A model generated the notes under the pieces. The model saw only the letters and a list, made by a program, of their open reading frames with translations, made no database searches and was not told the origin of the DNA. A DNA stretch of 64,000 bases from Serratia odorifera (GTDB lineage Bacteria; Pseudomonadota; Gammaproteobacteria; Enterobacterales; Enterobacteriaceae), in contig NZ_LR134117.1 of the NCBI RefSeq assembly GCF_900635445.1, forward strand, positions 1,116,001 to 1,180,000, read 5' to 3'. The position numbers and the translations under genes are program-made. Positions 40,146 through 48,255 of this stretch are shown here, in pieces. Numbering within the stretch: position 1 is the first letter of the stretch; each line of letters begins with the position of its first letter.

Positions 40146-40616
40146 TTACCAGCGGTAGTGGGCGAACGCCTTGTTGGCTTCGGCCATACGGTGAACGTCT
40201 TCACGCTTCTTAACAGCAGAACCTTTGTTCTCTGCTGCGTCAGACAGCTCGTTCGCCAGGCGCAGAGCCATGGATTTATCACCGCGTTTACGAGCAGCAT
40301 CAACGATCCAGCGCATTGCCAGGGCATTACGACGAACCGGACGAACTTCAACTGGTACCTGATAAGTAGAACCACCAACGCGGCGAGACTTGACTTCGAC
40401 AGTCGGGCGCACGTTGTCCAGAGCTACTTCGAAAGCTTCCAGGTGATCTTTACCAGAACGCTGAGCCAGGGTCTCCAGCGCGGTATAGACGATTGCTTCA
40501 GCAGTAGATTTTTTACCATCTACCATCAGGATATTTACAAATTTGGCCAGCAGCTCGGATCCGAACTTAGGATCCGGCAAAATTTTACGTTGACCAATGA
40601 CGCGACGACGTGGCAT
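40146..40616 (-). CDS. rpsG: 30S ribosomal protein S7
   Basis: S7 organises the 30S head and is the feedback repressor of the str operon, binding the rpsL-rpsG intercistronic RNA (40617-40712 here). The 156 residues (MPRRRVIGQRKILPDPKFGS) match the shorter form of S7, as found in E. coli B-type and most other enterobacteria. Confidence 0.98.
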   Translation of the reverse strand: MPRRRVIGQRKILPDPKFGSELLAKFVNILMVDGKKSTAEAIVYTALETLAQRSGKDHLEAFEVALDNVRPTVEVKSRRVGGSTYQVPVEVRPVRRNALAMRWIVDAARKRGDKSMALRLANELSDAAENKGSAVKKREDVHRMAEANKAFAHYRW

Positions 40617-40712
40617 GGAAATACTCCGTTGTTAATTCAGGATTGTCCAAAACTCTACGAGTTTATTTTGACATTAAAGTGAAAATGTTTGGCCTTACTT
40701 AACGGAGAACCA

Positions 40713-41088
40713 TTAAGCCTTTGGCTTCTTCACGCCGTACTTGGAACGAGCTTGCTTACGGTCTTTAACACCGGAGCAGTCAAGTGCGCCGCGAACGGTG
40801 TGGTAACGCACACCTGGCAGGTCTTTTACACGACCGCCGCGGATCAGGATCACGGAGTGTTCCTGCAGGTTGTGACCTTCACCACCGATGTAGGAAGTCA
40901 CTTCGAAACCGTTAGTCAAACGCACACGGCATACTTTACGCAGTGCGGAGTTTGGTTTTTTTCGGGGTGGTGGTATATACGCGGGTACATACACCACGTT
41001 TTTGCGGGCAGGCTTCCAGCGCTGGAACGTTGCTTTTAGCAGCCTTCACAGAGCGTGGTTTGCGTACCAGCTGGTTAATCGTTGCCAT
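40713..41088 (-). CDS. rpsL: 30S ribosomal protein S12 (frameshift in T run 40956-40962)
   Basis: S12 controls decoding accuracy and carries the streptomycin-resistance sites. The true start is ATG 41088 (MATINQLVRKPRSVKAAKSN). Seven A's on the coding strand, where six are expected, break the gene exactly at the PKKPNSALRK loop containing Lys42 and Lys43; with one fewer base the 124-residue protein is whole, and both Lys42 and Lys87 (RGGRVKDLPG) are wild type. As rpsL is essential, this is a homopolymer read error. It is the first gene of the str operon. Confidence 0.97.
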
Positions 41089-41181
41089 TCAAAAAGCTCC
41101 TGGTTTGTGCTTCGTTTCTTGCTTCGTAAACATGTGATAAATCCCCCCGCATGCACTACTGGCAAAATACGAGGACGCAGA

Positions 41182-41210
41182 ATTTTATGGCTGAGTGATT
41201 AAGGTGTCAA
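41182..41210 (-). promoter_or_regulatory. str operon promoter
   Basis: TTGACA (-35, 41205-41210) and TAAAAT (-10, 41182-41187) are separated by 17 bp on the minus strand, about 95 bp upstream of the rpsL start. This is a strong sigma-70 promoter. Confidence 0.9.
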
Positions 41211-41232
41211 GAAATATACAACATCAGCATTA

Positions 41233-41520
41233 TCACCACGCCATTTGGCTATGGTGTTTTTCGGTTAATTCAACGAATTGATTATAGCCGATGACGGTGA
41301 TGCTGTGTGAAATATAACCAGACAGACCGCGAGCGCTCAGGTCATCTTCCAGCGCATACAGGGATATGGGGGCGTTCAGCAGTAAATCAAGCGGCGCACT
41401 GCCGGCCAGCGCGGCCAGCACGCCGTCCTGCAGCAGCAGCAGCGCGTCGCCCGGGGCAGCCAGGCGCAGCAGTGCAGGCAGATCGCATTGTAGCGGGGAG
41501 CGGCTCAGGGTAAACAGCAT
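41233..41520 (-). CDS. tusB: sulfurtransferase complex subunit TusB
   Basis: TusB forms the hetero-hexamer TusBCD that relays persulfide sulfur from TusA to TusE for 2-thiolation of the wobble uridine in Glu, Gln and Lys tRNAs. The 95-residue DsrH-like protein begins MLFTLSRSPLQCDLPALLRL and ends HHSQMAW. Start and stop are 9 bp from tusC. Order yheO-tusD-tusC-tusB-rpsL is conserved. Confidence 0.95.
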   Translation of the reverse strand: MLFTLSRSPLQCDLPALLRLAAPGDALLLLQDGVLAALAGSAPLDLLLNAPISLYALEDDLSARGLSGYISHSITVIGYNQFVELTEKHHSQMAW

Positions 41521-41529
41521 GGCTAATTC

Positions 41530-41889
41530 CTAAAATGTCAGTACCACATCGTAGTCGGCGAGCCGCTGGCGCAGCACGTCCGGCGCCAACACCTCGGCGT
41601 CCAGCACGCCGCCATCGATCTGCGTAAAGCCGCGCTGTTGCAGTGACGCGGCGCACAGATAGCAGCGATCGACATCGTACAGGGGCAATACACCGAAGGT
41701 GGCAATATAATTTCGCGCAAGGATCTTTTCCGGCTGTTGGCCGGGCAGCAGTTGCAGCACCCCGTCGCCGACAAAGAACACACCCAGCTCCTCGCTCAGC
41801 GCGGAGGTCGCCAATAGGGCATCCAGTCCTTCGCGACCGGCGGCACTGCCGTGTGGCCCCTGGGTGAAAACAAACGCGACTCTTTTCAT
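41530..41889 (-). CDS. tusC: sulfurtransferase complex subunit TusC
   Basis: TusC is the DsrF-like subunit of TusBCD. The 119 residues start MKRVAFVFTQGPHGSAAGREGLDALL, the typical DsrE-fold N-terminus, and end YDVVLTF. It lacks the catalytic cysteine, which resides in TusD. It lies between tusD and tusB with gaps of about 9 bp. Confidence 0.95.
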   Translation of the reverse strand: MKRVAFVFTQGPHGSAAGREGLDALLATSALSEELGVFFVGDGVLQLLPGQQPEKILARNYIATFGVLPLYDVDRCYLCAASLQQRGFTQIDGGVLDAEVLAPDVLRQRLADYDVVLTF

Positions 41890-41898
41890 GATGATCTC

Positions 41899-42291
41899 TT
41901 AAAACTGCACGGTGCGGTCGCAGCTCAGTGTCGCTTCCGCCAGCGCACCCAGCCCGCTGAGAGTGAATCCCGGCTGCAGGTTGGCGGCCGGCAACCCTTG
42001 CTGCTGCGCTTCCTGTTGGTCAGTAACGCCTCGGCGCAGCGCAGCCGCCACGCAGACGTTCAGCGCAATAGCGTGCTGCTGCGCCAGCGCAGCCCACGCA
42101 CGCACCAGATCGAACTCGTCGCTGGCCGGCGACGTCAGCTGATTGGCATTCAGCACACCTTCGCGATAAAAGAACACGCTGGTCAGTTGATGCCCCGCCG
42201 CCAATAACGACTGAGCGAACAGATACGCGCTGCTGGCCTGTTGCGTGCCATACGCCGGGCCGGTGACCACCAGGCAATAACTCAGGCTCAA
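41899..42291 (-). CDS. tusD: sulfurtransferase complex subunit TusD
   Basis: TusD carries the active cysteine of TusBCD, accepting sulfur from TusA. The 130 residues start MSLSYCLVVTGPAYGTQQAS; Cys80 in the segment AIALNVCVAAALRRG corresponds to the active Cys78 of E. coli. Its start overlaps the stop of yheO by 4 bp. Confidence 0.96.
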   Translation of the reverse strand: MSLSYCLVVTGPAYGTQQASSAYLFAQSLLAAGHQLTSVFFYREGVLNANQLTSPASDEFDLVRAWAALAQQHAIALNVCVAAALRRGVTDQQEAQQQGLPAANLQPGFTLSGLGALAEATLSCDRTVQF

Positions 42292-43010
42292 CGTTCGCTT
42301 CCCAGCAGATCGCCGCTTTTGAACTGGCGAATATACAGATAGACGGTGTGTTTGGAGATATTCAGCCGCTCAGCCACCTGATTGATGGCATCCTTGATAT
42401 CGAAAATCCCCTTTTCATACAGGTTCAGCACCACCTGACGATTTTTGGCGTTGTTGGATACGTTACGGTCGGCATTCACCTCTTCAATGGTGAATTCCAG
42501 CGTTTGCGCCACCAAATCGTCAACGGACGAGGCGAAGTTAACCGAAGAAGGCACTTCCTGCGTTTCCGGCGGCATAAAGGTTTGCATGATCTGTGAGAAC
42601 GGCACATCCAGGTTCATATTGATGCACAACAACCCGATGACCCGCTGTTCACGATTACGAATGGCGATGGTCACCGACTTCATCAGCACGCCGCTTTTGG
42701 CACGGGTAAAGTACGCTCTGGACACGCTGCTGTCGTCGCCGGCCATATCGTGCAGCATGCGCAGTGCCAGATCGGTAATCGGCGAGCCTATCTGACGCCC
42801 GGTATGTTCACCGTTGGCAATCCGCACCGCGGAGCATTTCAGATCCTCCAGCGAGTGCAGTACGATTTCGCAGTGACCGCCGATCAGCATCGCCAGTCCG
42901 TCGACCACGGCTTCATAAGACTTCAGGATTTCATGGTCCGTTTGGCTAAACGGACGTTCATTCAGCAAATCGAGTTCGCTGGCTTCGCTGGATAAAAGCG
43001 AATTAGACAT
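42288..43010 (-). CDS. yheO: YheO-like PAS/helix-turn-helix DNA-binding protein
   Basis: A 240-residue predicted transcription regulator with an N-terminal YheO-type PAS domain (about residues 20-135, LKSYEAVVDGLAMLIGGHCE) and a C-terminal helix-turn-helix (INQVAERLNISKHTVYLYIR). Targets are unknown; the family includes the D-amino-acid regulator DauR. I start at ATG 43010 (MSNSLLSSEASELDLLNERP) as in E. coli. It heads the yheO-tusDCB operon. Confidence 0.92.
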   Translation of the reverse strand: MSNSLLSSEASELDLLNERPFSQTDHEILKSYEAVVDGLAMLIGGHCEIVLHSLEDLKCSAVRIANGEHTGRQIGSPITDLALRMLHDMAGDDSSVSRAYFTRAKSGVLMKSVTIAIRNREQRVIGLLCINMNLDVPFSQIMQTFMPPETQEVPSSVNFASSVDDLVAQTLEFTIEEVNADRNVSNNAKNRQVVLNLYEKGIFDIKDAINQVAERLNISKHTVYLYIRQFKSGDLLGSER

Positions 43011-43270
43011 CGAAGATACCACCCTCATAGATCGCCTGTGCCAGGGGGCGCAGCTAAAACGGCTCTTGGCGGCCGGGAACGGTTTTAGATACACGCCCTA
43101 AGGGGCAGGCGTATGACTCATTAGTCAGAACCCAGGTTTGGCGATATGGCCAAAACCAAGCCCTGGCATTTACGCGTGGTATTGACGTTAAGCCGATGCC
43201 CGGCAGGCGTCAAGTAATCCGTAAGGAGAGGGGAGAAAAGTTGCGTTGCAGATCAGGCTGACGGAGCTGA
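43011..43270. other. non-coding region upstream of yheO
   Basis: I see no gene here. A short stem, ACGCC...GGCGT, stands near 43093-43112, followed by GACTCATTAGTC at 43114-43125, a small inverted repeat that could belong to the yheO promoter. No clear -10/-35 pair was found. Confidence 0.4.
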
Positions 43271-43301
43271 AATAAAAACCGCCGCGATAAACGCGGCGGT
43301 G
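43271..43301 (-). terminator. terminator after fkpA
   Basis: ACCGCCGCG (43278-43286) pairs with CGCGGCGGT (43292-43300) around ATAAA; on the minus strand a TTTTTATTT tail follows. Confidence 0.93.
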
Positions 43302-43316
43302 ATGCATCGGCAAGGC

Positions 43317-44153
43317 TTATTTTGCTTTGCTGCCTGCGGCTTCCGCTGGCTTTTCAGCTTTGGCATCGGCTTTTGGCGCCGCTTTCACGTCCAGCAGCTC
43401 AACGTCAAACACCAGGGTCGAGTTGGCCGGGATGCCAGGAACGCCGGTTTTACCGTAGGCCAGCGCCGGTGGGATAACCAGCTTGATCTTGCCGCCCTTC
43501 TTGATGTGTTTCAGGCCTTCGGTCCAGCCCGGGATCACGCCGTCCAGACGGAACGACAGCGGTTCGCCGCGCGTGTAGGAGTTGTCAAACTCGGTGCCGT
43601 CGGTCAGGGTACCCTTGTAGTTCACCACCACGGTGTCGCTGTCCTTCGGCGCTTCACCGGCACCTGGTTTTTCTACCTGGTACAGCAGACCTGATTCGGT
43701 TTTCTTCACGCCTTTTTCTTTGGCGAAGGTATCACGATATTTGGCGCCTTTCGCTTCGTTGTCTTTGGCATCCTGCTCCATCTTCGCCTGAGCGGAAGAC
43801 TTCACGCGTGCTTCAAAGCCCTGCAGGGTCTTTTCGATATCGGCATCGTTCAGCTTGCTCTTGTTGGCAAAAGCGTCCTGAACACCGGCGATCAGCTGAT
43901 CCTTGTCCAGTTTGATGCCCAGTTTTTCTTGCTCTTTCAGCGAGTTGTCCATGTAACGGCCCAAAGACGCACCCAGTGCGTAAGCCGCTTGTTCGTCATC
44001 GTTCTTGAACTTGCCGGTGCTTGGCGCTGCCGCTGCATCAGCCGCTTTGGCGGCCTCGGCCGGTTTCGCTGCATCGGCGGCCATAACCTGAGTCGTATTC
44101 AGAGCAAAAGCCATGGTGGTTGCCAGAAGCGTGACTTTAAACAAAGATTTCAT
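43317..44153 (-). CDS. fkpA: periplasmic FKBP-type peptidyl-prolyl isomerase FkpA
   Basis: FkpA is a dimeric periplasmic chaperone and proline isomerase. The start at ATG 44153 gives a clear signal peptide (MKSLFKVTLLATTMAFALNT to cleavage after about residue 25, VMA-A), an alanine-rich linker, a helical dimerisation domain (about 45-150) and a C-terminal FKBP domain (VVVNYKGTLTDGTEFDNSYT to STLVFDVELLDV). The tail is Lys/Ala rich. The length, 278, is slightly above that of E. coli. In E. coli it is induced by sigma-E. Confidence 0.95.
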   Translation of the reverse strand: MKSLFKVTLLATTMAFALNTTQVMAADAAKPAEAAKAADAAAAPSTGKFKNDDEQAAYALGASLGRYMDNSLKEQEKLGIKLDKDQLIAGVQDAFANKSKLNDADIEKTLQGFEARVKSSAQAKMEQDAKDNEAKGAKYRDTFAKEKGVKKTESGLLYQVEKPGAGEAPKDSDTVVVNYKGTLTDGTEFDNSYTRGEPLSFRLDGVIPGWTEGLKHIKKGGKIKLVIPPALAYGKTGVPGIPANSTLVFDVELLDVKAAPKADAKAEKPAEAAGSKAK

Positions 44154-44270
44154 CCATTTCTCCAGTGTCTGAAGCGGTGCCCCAAACAATCATTAGGTAA
44201 GATAACCGGGCTACTATAGCTGGCTGAAACAAAACAAAACAGTCGCACAGGTAACCAATCGAGTCAAAGT

Positions 44271-44298
44271 GTGACTCCGTATCCCGAGAGAAGTTTCC
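44271..44298 (-). promoter_or_regulatory. candidate sigma-E promoter of fkpA
   Basis: On the minus strand GGAAACTT (44291-44298) is one base from the sigma-E -35 consensus GGAACTT and is followed after about 15 bp by GTCAC, a fair match to the -10. It would give a leader of about 110 nt. This is by eye only. Confidence 0.35.
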
Positions 44299-44328
44299 TC
44301 TGATTTATTACCCGCATGATAAATCAGA
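44299..44328. repeat. perfect inverted repeat between fkpA and slyX
   Basis: TCTGATTTAT (44299-44308) and ATAAATCAGA (44319-44328) are perfect inverted 10-bp arms with a 10-base loop, directly upstream of the candidate sigma-E site. It could be an operator or an RNA hairpin. The rest of the 370-bp fkpA-slyX gap (44154-44523) has no gene I can support. Confidence 0.7.
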
Positions 44329-44523
44329 CTTTTCTGTGCCAATGACGCCATATTGACGTAAAAAAGCCGCCCCTTGCGCGCTTTTTTACCGACTTTTACA
44401 CCGGGTACCGAACTTTTCGGCTATACCCTAGGCTGAATGCGTCCAAATAGCACAGCGCAAAGCCCGCGCCACCTGTTACCATAACGCCAGCAATCGGGAT
44501 TTAACAGTGTCAGAGGTAGTATT

Positions 44524-44751
44524 ATGCACAACGTCGACAATCAGGGGCTGCTACAGCGGCTGGAGGAACTGGAAAGCCGTCAGGCGTTCCAGGAATTGAC
44601 AATTGAAGAGCTGAATCAAACAGTTGTCCAACATCAGCTTGAATTATTAAAACTGCGGGAACACCTGCATATGTTGACCGACAAACTGCGTGCCACGCAA
44701 ACCTCGATGATCGCCTCGCAATCGGAAGAGACGCCGCCACCGCACTATTGA
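44524..44751 (+). CDS. slyX: SlyX protein
   Basis: A 75-residue coiled-coil protein of unknown function (MHNVDNQGLLQRLEELESRQ), with heptad leucines to about residue 60 and a proline-rich PPPHY ending that is conserved in the family. It is convergent with slyD and shares its terminator. Confidence 0.93.
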   Translation: MHNVDNQGLLQRLEELESRQAFQELTIEELNQTVVQHQLELLKLREHLHMLTDKLRATQTSMIASQSEETPPPHY

Positions 44752-44772
44752 CCGGCCAACGCGCTGCGCCAA

Positions 44773-44800
44773 TAAAAAAGGCCGCCGAGGCGACCTTTTT
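44773..44800. terminator. bidirectional terminator between slyX and slyD
   Basis: AAAAAAGG-CCGCC and GGCG-ACCTTTTT form an imperfect stem flanked by A and T runs at 44774-44800. It can serve both convergent genes. Confidence 0.85.
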
Positions 44801-44817
44801 CTGGCAGTAGACTGCGC

Positions 44818-45408
44818 TTAGTGGCAACCGCAACCACCGTTGCCGCAACCGCCTTTCTTGCCATGGTCGTGGTCATGATCGTGAGCATGGTCATGATCGT
44901 GACCGCCGCAGCAGCCGTCACCGTGTTCGTGATGATGATCGTGCTCACCGTGAACGTGGCCATGAGCCAGTTCTTCAGCGGTTGCTTCACGAATGGCCAC
45001 GACTTCGACATTGAAGTTGAGGTTCTGGCCAGCCAGCATGTGGTTACCGTCAACCACCACGTGGTCACCGTCCACTTCGGTGATTTCTACCGGTACCGGC
45101 CCCTGATCGGTGTCAGCCAGGAAACGCATGCCAACCTGCAGTTCGTCAACGCCCATGAATACATCTTTTGGTACGCGCTGAACCAGGTTTTCGTCATAGT
45201 TGCCGTATGCGTCGTTAGCGCCAACGTGAACGTCGAAACGGTCGCCCACCGCGTGGCCTTCAAGCGCTTTTTCCAGACCTGCGATCAGAGAGCCATGCCC
45301 GTGCAGATAGTCCAGCGGTGCACTCACCGGAGACTCATCAACCAAAACACCGTCTTCTGTACGTACTTGGTAAGCCAGGCTGACCACCGAGTCTTTTGCT
45401 ACTTTCAT
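44818..45408 (-). CDS. slyD: FKBP-type peptidyl-prolyl isomerase and metallochaperone SlyD
   Basis: SlyD combines an FKBP domain with an inserted IF chaperone domain (about residues 70-130) and a nickel-binding tail that feeds NiFe hydrogenase and urease maturation. Start ATG 45408 gives MKVAKDSVVSLAYQVRTEDG, 196 residues. The tail from about residue 150 is rich in His, Asp, Gly and Cys (HGEHDHHHEHGDGCCGGHDH and further HD repeats, ending GCGNGGCGCH). The tail carries more HD repeats than I recall from E. coli, mostly due to the repeated CATGACCATG-like codons. Confidence 0.95.
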   Translation of the reverse strand: MKVAKDSVVSLAYQVRTEDGVLVDESPVSAPLDYLHGHGSLIAGLEKALEGHAVGDRFDVHVGANDAYGNYDENLVQRVPKDVFMGVDELQVGMRFLADTDQGPVPVEITEVDGDHVVVDGNHMLAGQNLNFNVEVVAIREATAEELAHGHVHGEHDHHHEHGDGCCGGHDHDHAHDHDHDHGKKGGCGNGGCGCH

Positions 45409-45547
45409 GATATCTCCTACCGTTGGATACTTTAAGCTGCCCCCTTGTGGCACCTTAGTACCGTACGGACACAACCTATACCGTGCAGATTGTAACGGAA
45501 ATCTGCATCGCTGTACCCTTCAGCATAAAAAATCGCGGCAAATAACG

Positions 45548-45751
45548 CTACTCCGGGTGGAAAATCCCGATGACCTGCTCCTGCGGACGCACGTGCTTTT
45601 CCACCTGTTGTTCGGTCTGGCGCTGGTGATGACCGCACTTGACGCACTCCACCACTTCAACCCGATCTTCGCGCCAAACGGCCAGCGTATCCATCGCGCT
45701 ACAGCTCGGGCAGACCGCCCCGGCGATAAACCGCTTACGTGTTGCAGACAT
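45548..45751 (-). CDS. yheV: YheV family putative zinc ribbon protein
   Basis: A 67-residue protein of unknown function with one zinc ribbon: CPSC at residues 14-17 and CVKCGHH near 41. I start at ATG 45751 (MSATRKRFIAGAVCPSC), as in E. coli. Its start lies 10 bp after kefB, so it is probably co-transcribed with the kef genes. Confidence 0.92.
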   Translation of the reverse strand: MSATRKRFIAGAVCPSCSAMDTLAVWREDRVEVVECVKCGHHQRQTEQQVEKHVRPQEQVIGIFHPE

Positions 45752-45761
45752 GCTCTTGCTC

Positions 45762-47571
45762 CTATTCATATTCATCCCAGCCGTCAAACTGGCGACTCTC
45801 TTTTTGCATTTCGCGATGGAACAGCTCTTCCAGCTCGCGCCGCGCCTCTTTGACGCGTGAGATTTGCGCCACGTCGCCCTGATGCGGCGGCATCAGCTCA
45901 CGCAGCATACGCATATCCAGCCGGCGGAAGTGCTGCTGAGCGCGAAACGCCTGATGCGGATGCATACCAAGCGTCATCAGCGCCTTGCGCCCCAGTTCCA
46001 GCGCGCTGGAGAACGTCTCGCGGCTGAAATACTGTACCCCGGCCTGCAACAGCTCGTGCGCCTCCACCCTGCCCCGCGCCCGCGCCAAAATGGCCAGATT
46101 GGGAAAATGCTGCTGGCACAGGTGAACGATCGCCAGGGTATCTTCCGGCTCGTTACAGGTGATGACGATCGACTTGGCTTTTTCGGCACCGGCGGCGCGC
46201 AGCAGTTCCAGCTCGGTGGCATCACCGTAATACACCTTGTAGCCATAGCGGCGCAACACGCCGACCGCACTGACGTCGCGTTCCAGCACCGTGATACGCA
46301 TTTTGTTGGCCATCAGCAGACGGCCAATCACCTGGCCGAAGCGGCCAAAACCGACGATGATCACCTGCGGATCGTCATCTTCGACGTACGGTGTTTCCTC
46401 GTCTTCGTCTTTGGCGTTATAGCGGCGCGCCAGCATGCGATCGATGATCTGCATCAGCAGCGGCGTGGTCATCATCGACAGCGTCACGATAACCAATAAC
46501 AAGGCCAGTTGGTCGCTTTTCAACAGTTTTTGCGACGCCGCCGCCGAAAACAGCACGAAGGCGAATTCGCCGCCCTGACTCAGCACGCCAGCGAACTGCA
46601 GGCGCACCGAGCGCCGCAGGCCGAAAATGCGCGCCAGCGTATACAACACGCCGGACTTGATGGTCACCAGCAGCAGCACGCCGATCAGCACTTCCGCCAG
46701 ATGGGTATACAACACGCCGATATTCAGCGCCATGCCCACCGAGATAAAGAACAGCCCCAGCAGCAGCCCCTTGAACGGTTCGATGGCGATTTCCAGCTCG
46801 TGACGATACTCGCTTTCCGCCAGCAATACGCCGGCGATAAAGGTGCCCAACGCCATCGACAGCCCAAGCGCATCCATAAACAGCGCCGCCCCCCAGCACC
46901 ACCAATAACGCGGCGGCGGTAAAGATTTCACGCACGCCGGACGCGGCGATATAGCGGAACAGCGGCCGCAACAGGAAACGGCCGCCAACCAGCATGCCGC
47001 CGAATGCCGCTACCTTATAGCCAATCTCCGCCCAGTCGTCGCTGGTGCCGGCGCCGCCGGCCAAAATCGGGATCAGCGCCAATGCCGGGATCACCGCCAT
47101 ATCCTGAAACAGCAACACCGAGAAGCCGAGCTGGCCCCCTTCGTTGCGGTTCATGCCCTTTTCGCGCATCAGTTGCAGCGCCATGGCGGTGGATGACATC
47201 GCCAGCCCAATGCCGCCAATCACCGCCGCCTGCCAGGCAAACTGGGTCAGATACAGCAGCACGCCCAGCACCGCCGCGGTGAGCACCACCTGACCGGCAC
47301 CGACGCCGAAGATCGAGCGGCGCAGTTCCCATAGCTTGGAGGGGTTCAGCTCCAGGCCAATGATAACATCAAAAACACTACGCCCAGTTCGGAAAAGTGC
47401 AGAATTTCCTCTACGTCGCGGATAAACCCCAGCCCCCAGGGGCCGATGGCGATGCCGGCGAACAGGTACCCCAGCACCGCACCGATCCCCAGACGCCGAG
47501 CGATCGGTACCGTCACCACGGCGGAGAACAGGGAACAGCAGTACGGCGGTCAGTAAGGTTGAACTTTCCAT
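45762..47571 (-). CDS. kefB: glutathione-regulated potassium efflux antiporter KefB (three frame breaks)
   Basis: KefB exchanges potassium for protons when glutathione adducts of electrophiles bind, acidifying the cell for protection. The N-terminal antiporter domain has about 13 membrane segments; the KTN/RCK domain starts at VIIVGFGRFGQVIGRLLMAN and is followed by the helical tail (MLRELMPPHQGDVAQI). Errors are inferred at 47531-47533 (extra G, restoring LLFLFSAVVTVPIARR), near 47365 (missing T, restoring FLMFIIGLELN) and in the C run 46889-46894 (extra). Corrected, it has about 602 residues. It starts 2 bp after kefG. Confidence 0.93.
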
Positions 47572-47573
47572 GT

Positions 47574-48128
47574 TTATCGCCCTCGTTGCGGCAGCGGGTT
47601 TTGCAGCCAGTCGCCATAGGCGTCGGCGGTGACCGGCCAGCACCTCCGGCTTTTGGCGGCGCGCCCAGTAAACGATAATCGGCGACAGCCAATGCATATG
47701 ACACATGCCGGCGGTCAGCTCAAACGGACGCAGAATGTCTTCCATCGGATAACGGTTGTAACCGCCGGTGCGGTACGCGCCTTCCGGTTCGCCGGTGGTG
47801 ATCACCGAACGCCAATACTTGCCCGCCAGCGCATTGCCGCCAACGCCGCTGGCAAAACCACGCGACAGCACGCGGTCGAGCCACTCTTTCAGCAGCGCCG
47901 GGCAGCTGTAGGTATATAAAGGATGTTGGAAGACGATGATCTGATGCTCGCGCAGCAACTGTTGCTCATGGTGAATATCAATAAAAAAATCAGGATAGTG
48001 CGCGTATAAATCGTGCACGGTGACGTGGTCCATCTGCTGTGCCGGCTTGAGCAAAACCCGGTTGGCGACCGAGTCATGAGATTCCGGATGGGCATACAGC
48101 AGCAAAACCTTGGCGGCTGCGACATCAT
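47574..48128 (-). CDS. kefG: KefB ancillary oxidoreductase KefG (two frame breaks)
   Basis: KefG is a flavodoxin-fold, quinone-reductase-like subunit needed for full KefB activity. The core KVLLLYAHPESHDSVANRVL through HPLYTYSCPALLKEWLDRVL and GGYNRYPMEDILRPFEL is intact. The start is probably ATGATG at 48128 (MMSQPPK), which needs one base added near 48110; a second break near 47628 (extra base) removes the native end GHADAYGDWLQNPLPQRGR. Corrected length is about 184 residues, matching E. coli. A longer N-terminus starting at 48180 without the first correction is possible but unlike the family. Confidence 0.9.
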
Positions 48129-48255
48129 TCCCCTCCAAAGCGTCGTCAGGGTAGCGGTTTTCCGTTACCATGCAGCGCAAAGTTTAAAACAGCACGCGTA
48201 CTGCGGTCTGTTACATTAAAGAATAATTTAACATACTCTGAACAAACGGCGCTTT

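Noticed and set aside
44820..44960. Short tandem repeats that could suggest a CRISPR or satellite
   Set aside because: They are His-Asp codon repeats in the slyD tail, in frame and with no spacers of constant length. No CRISPR array was seen anywhere in the window.
46417..48180. A 587-codon open frame joining a KefG-like N-terminus to KefB-like sequence
   Set aside because: It looks like a fusion, but the join and the loss of the KefB C-terminus are explained by single-base indels near 47628, 47531, 47365 and 46890; each half matches its family at normal length after correction.
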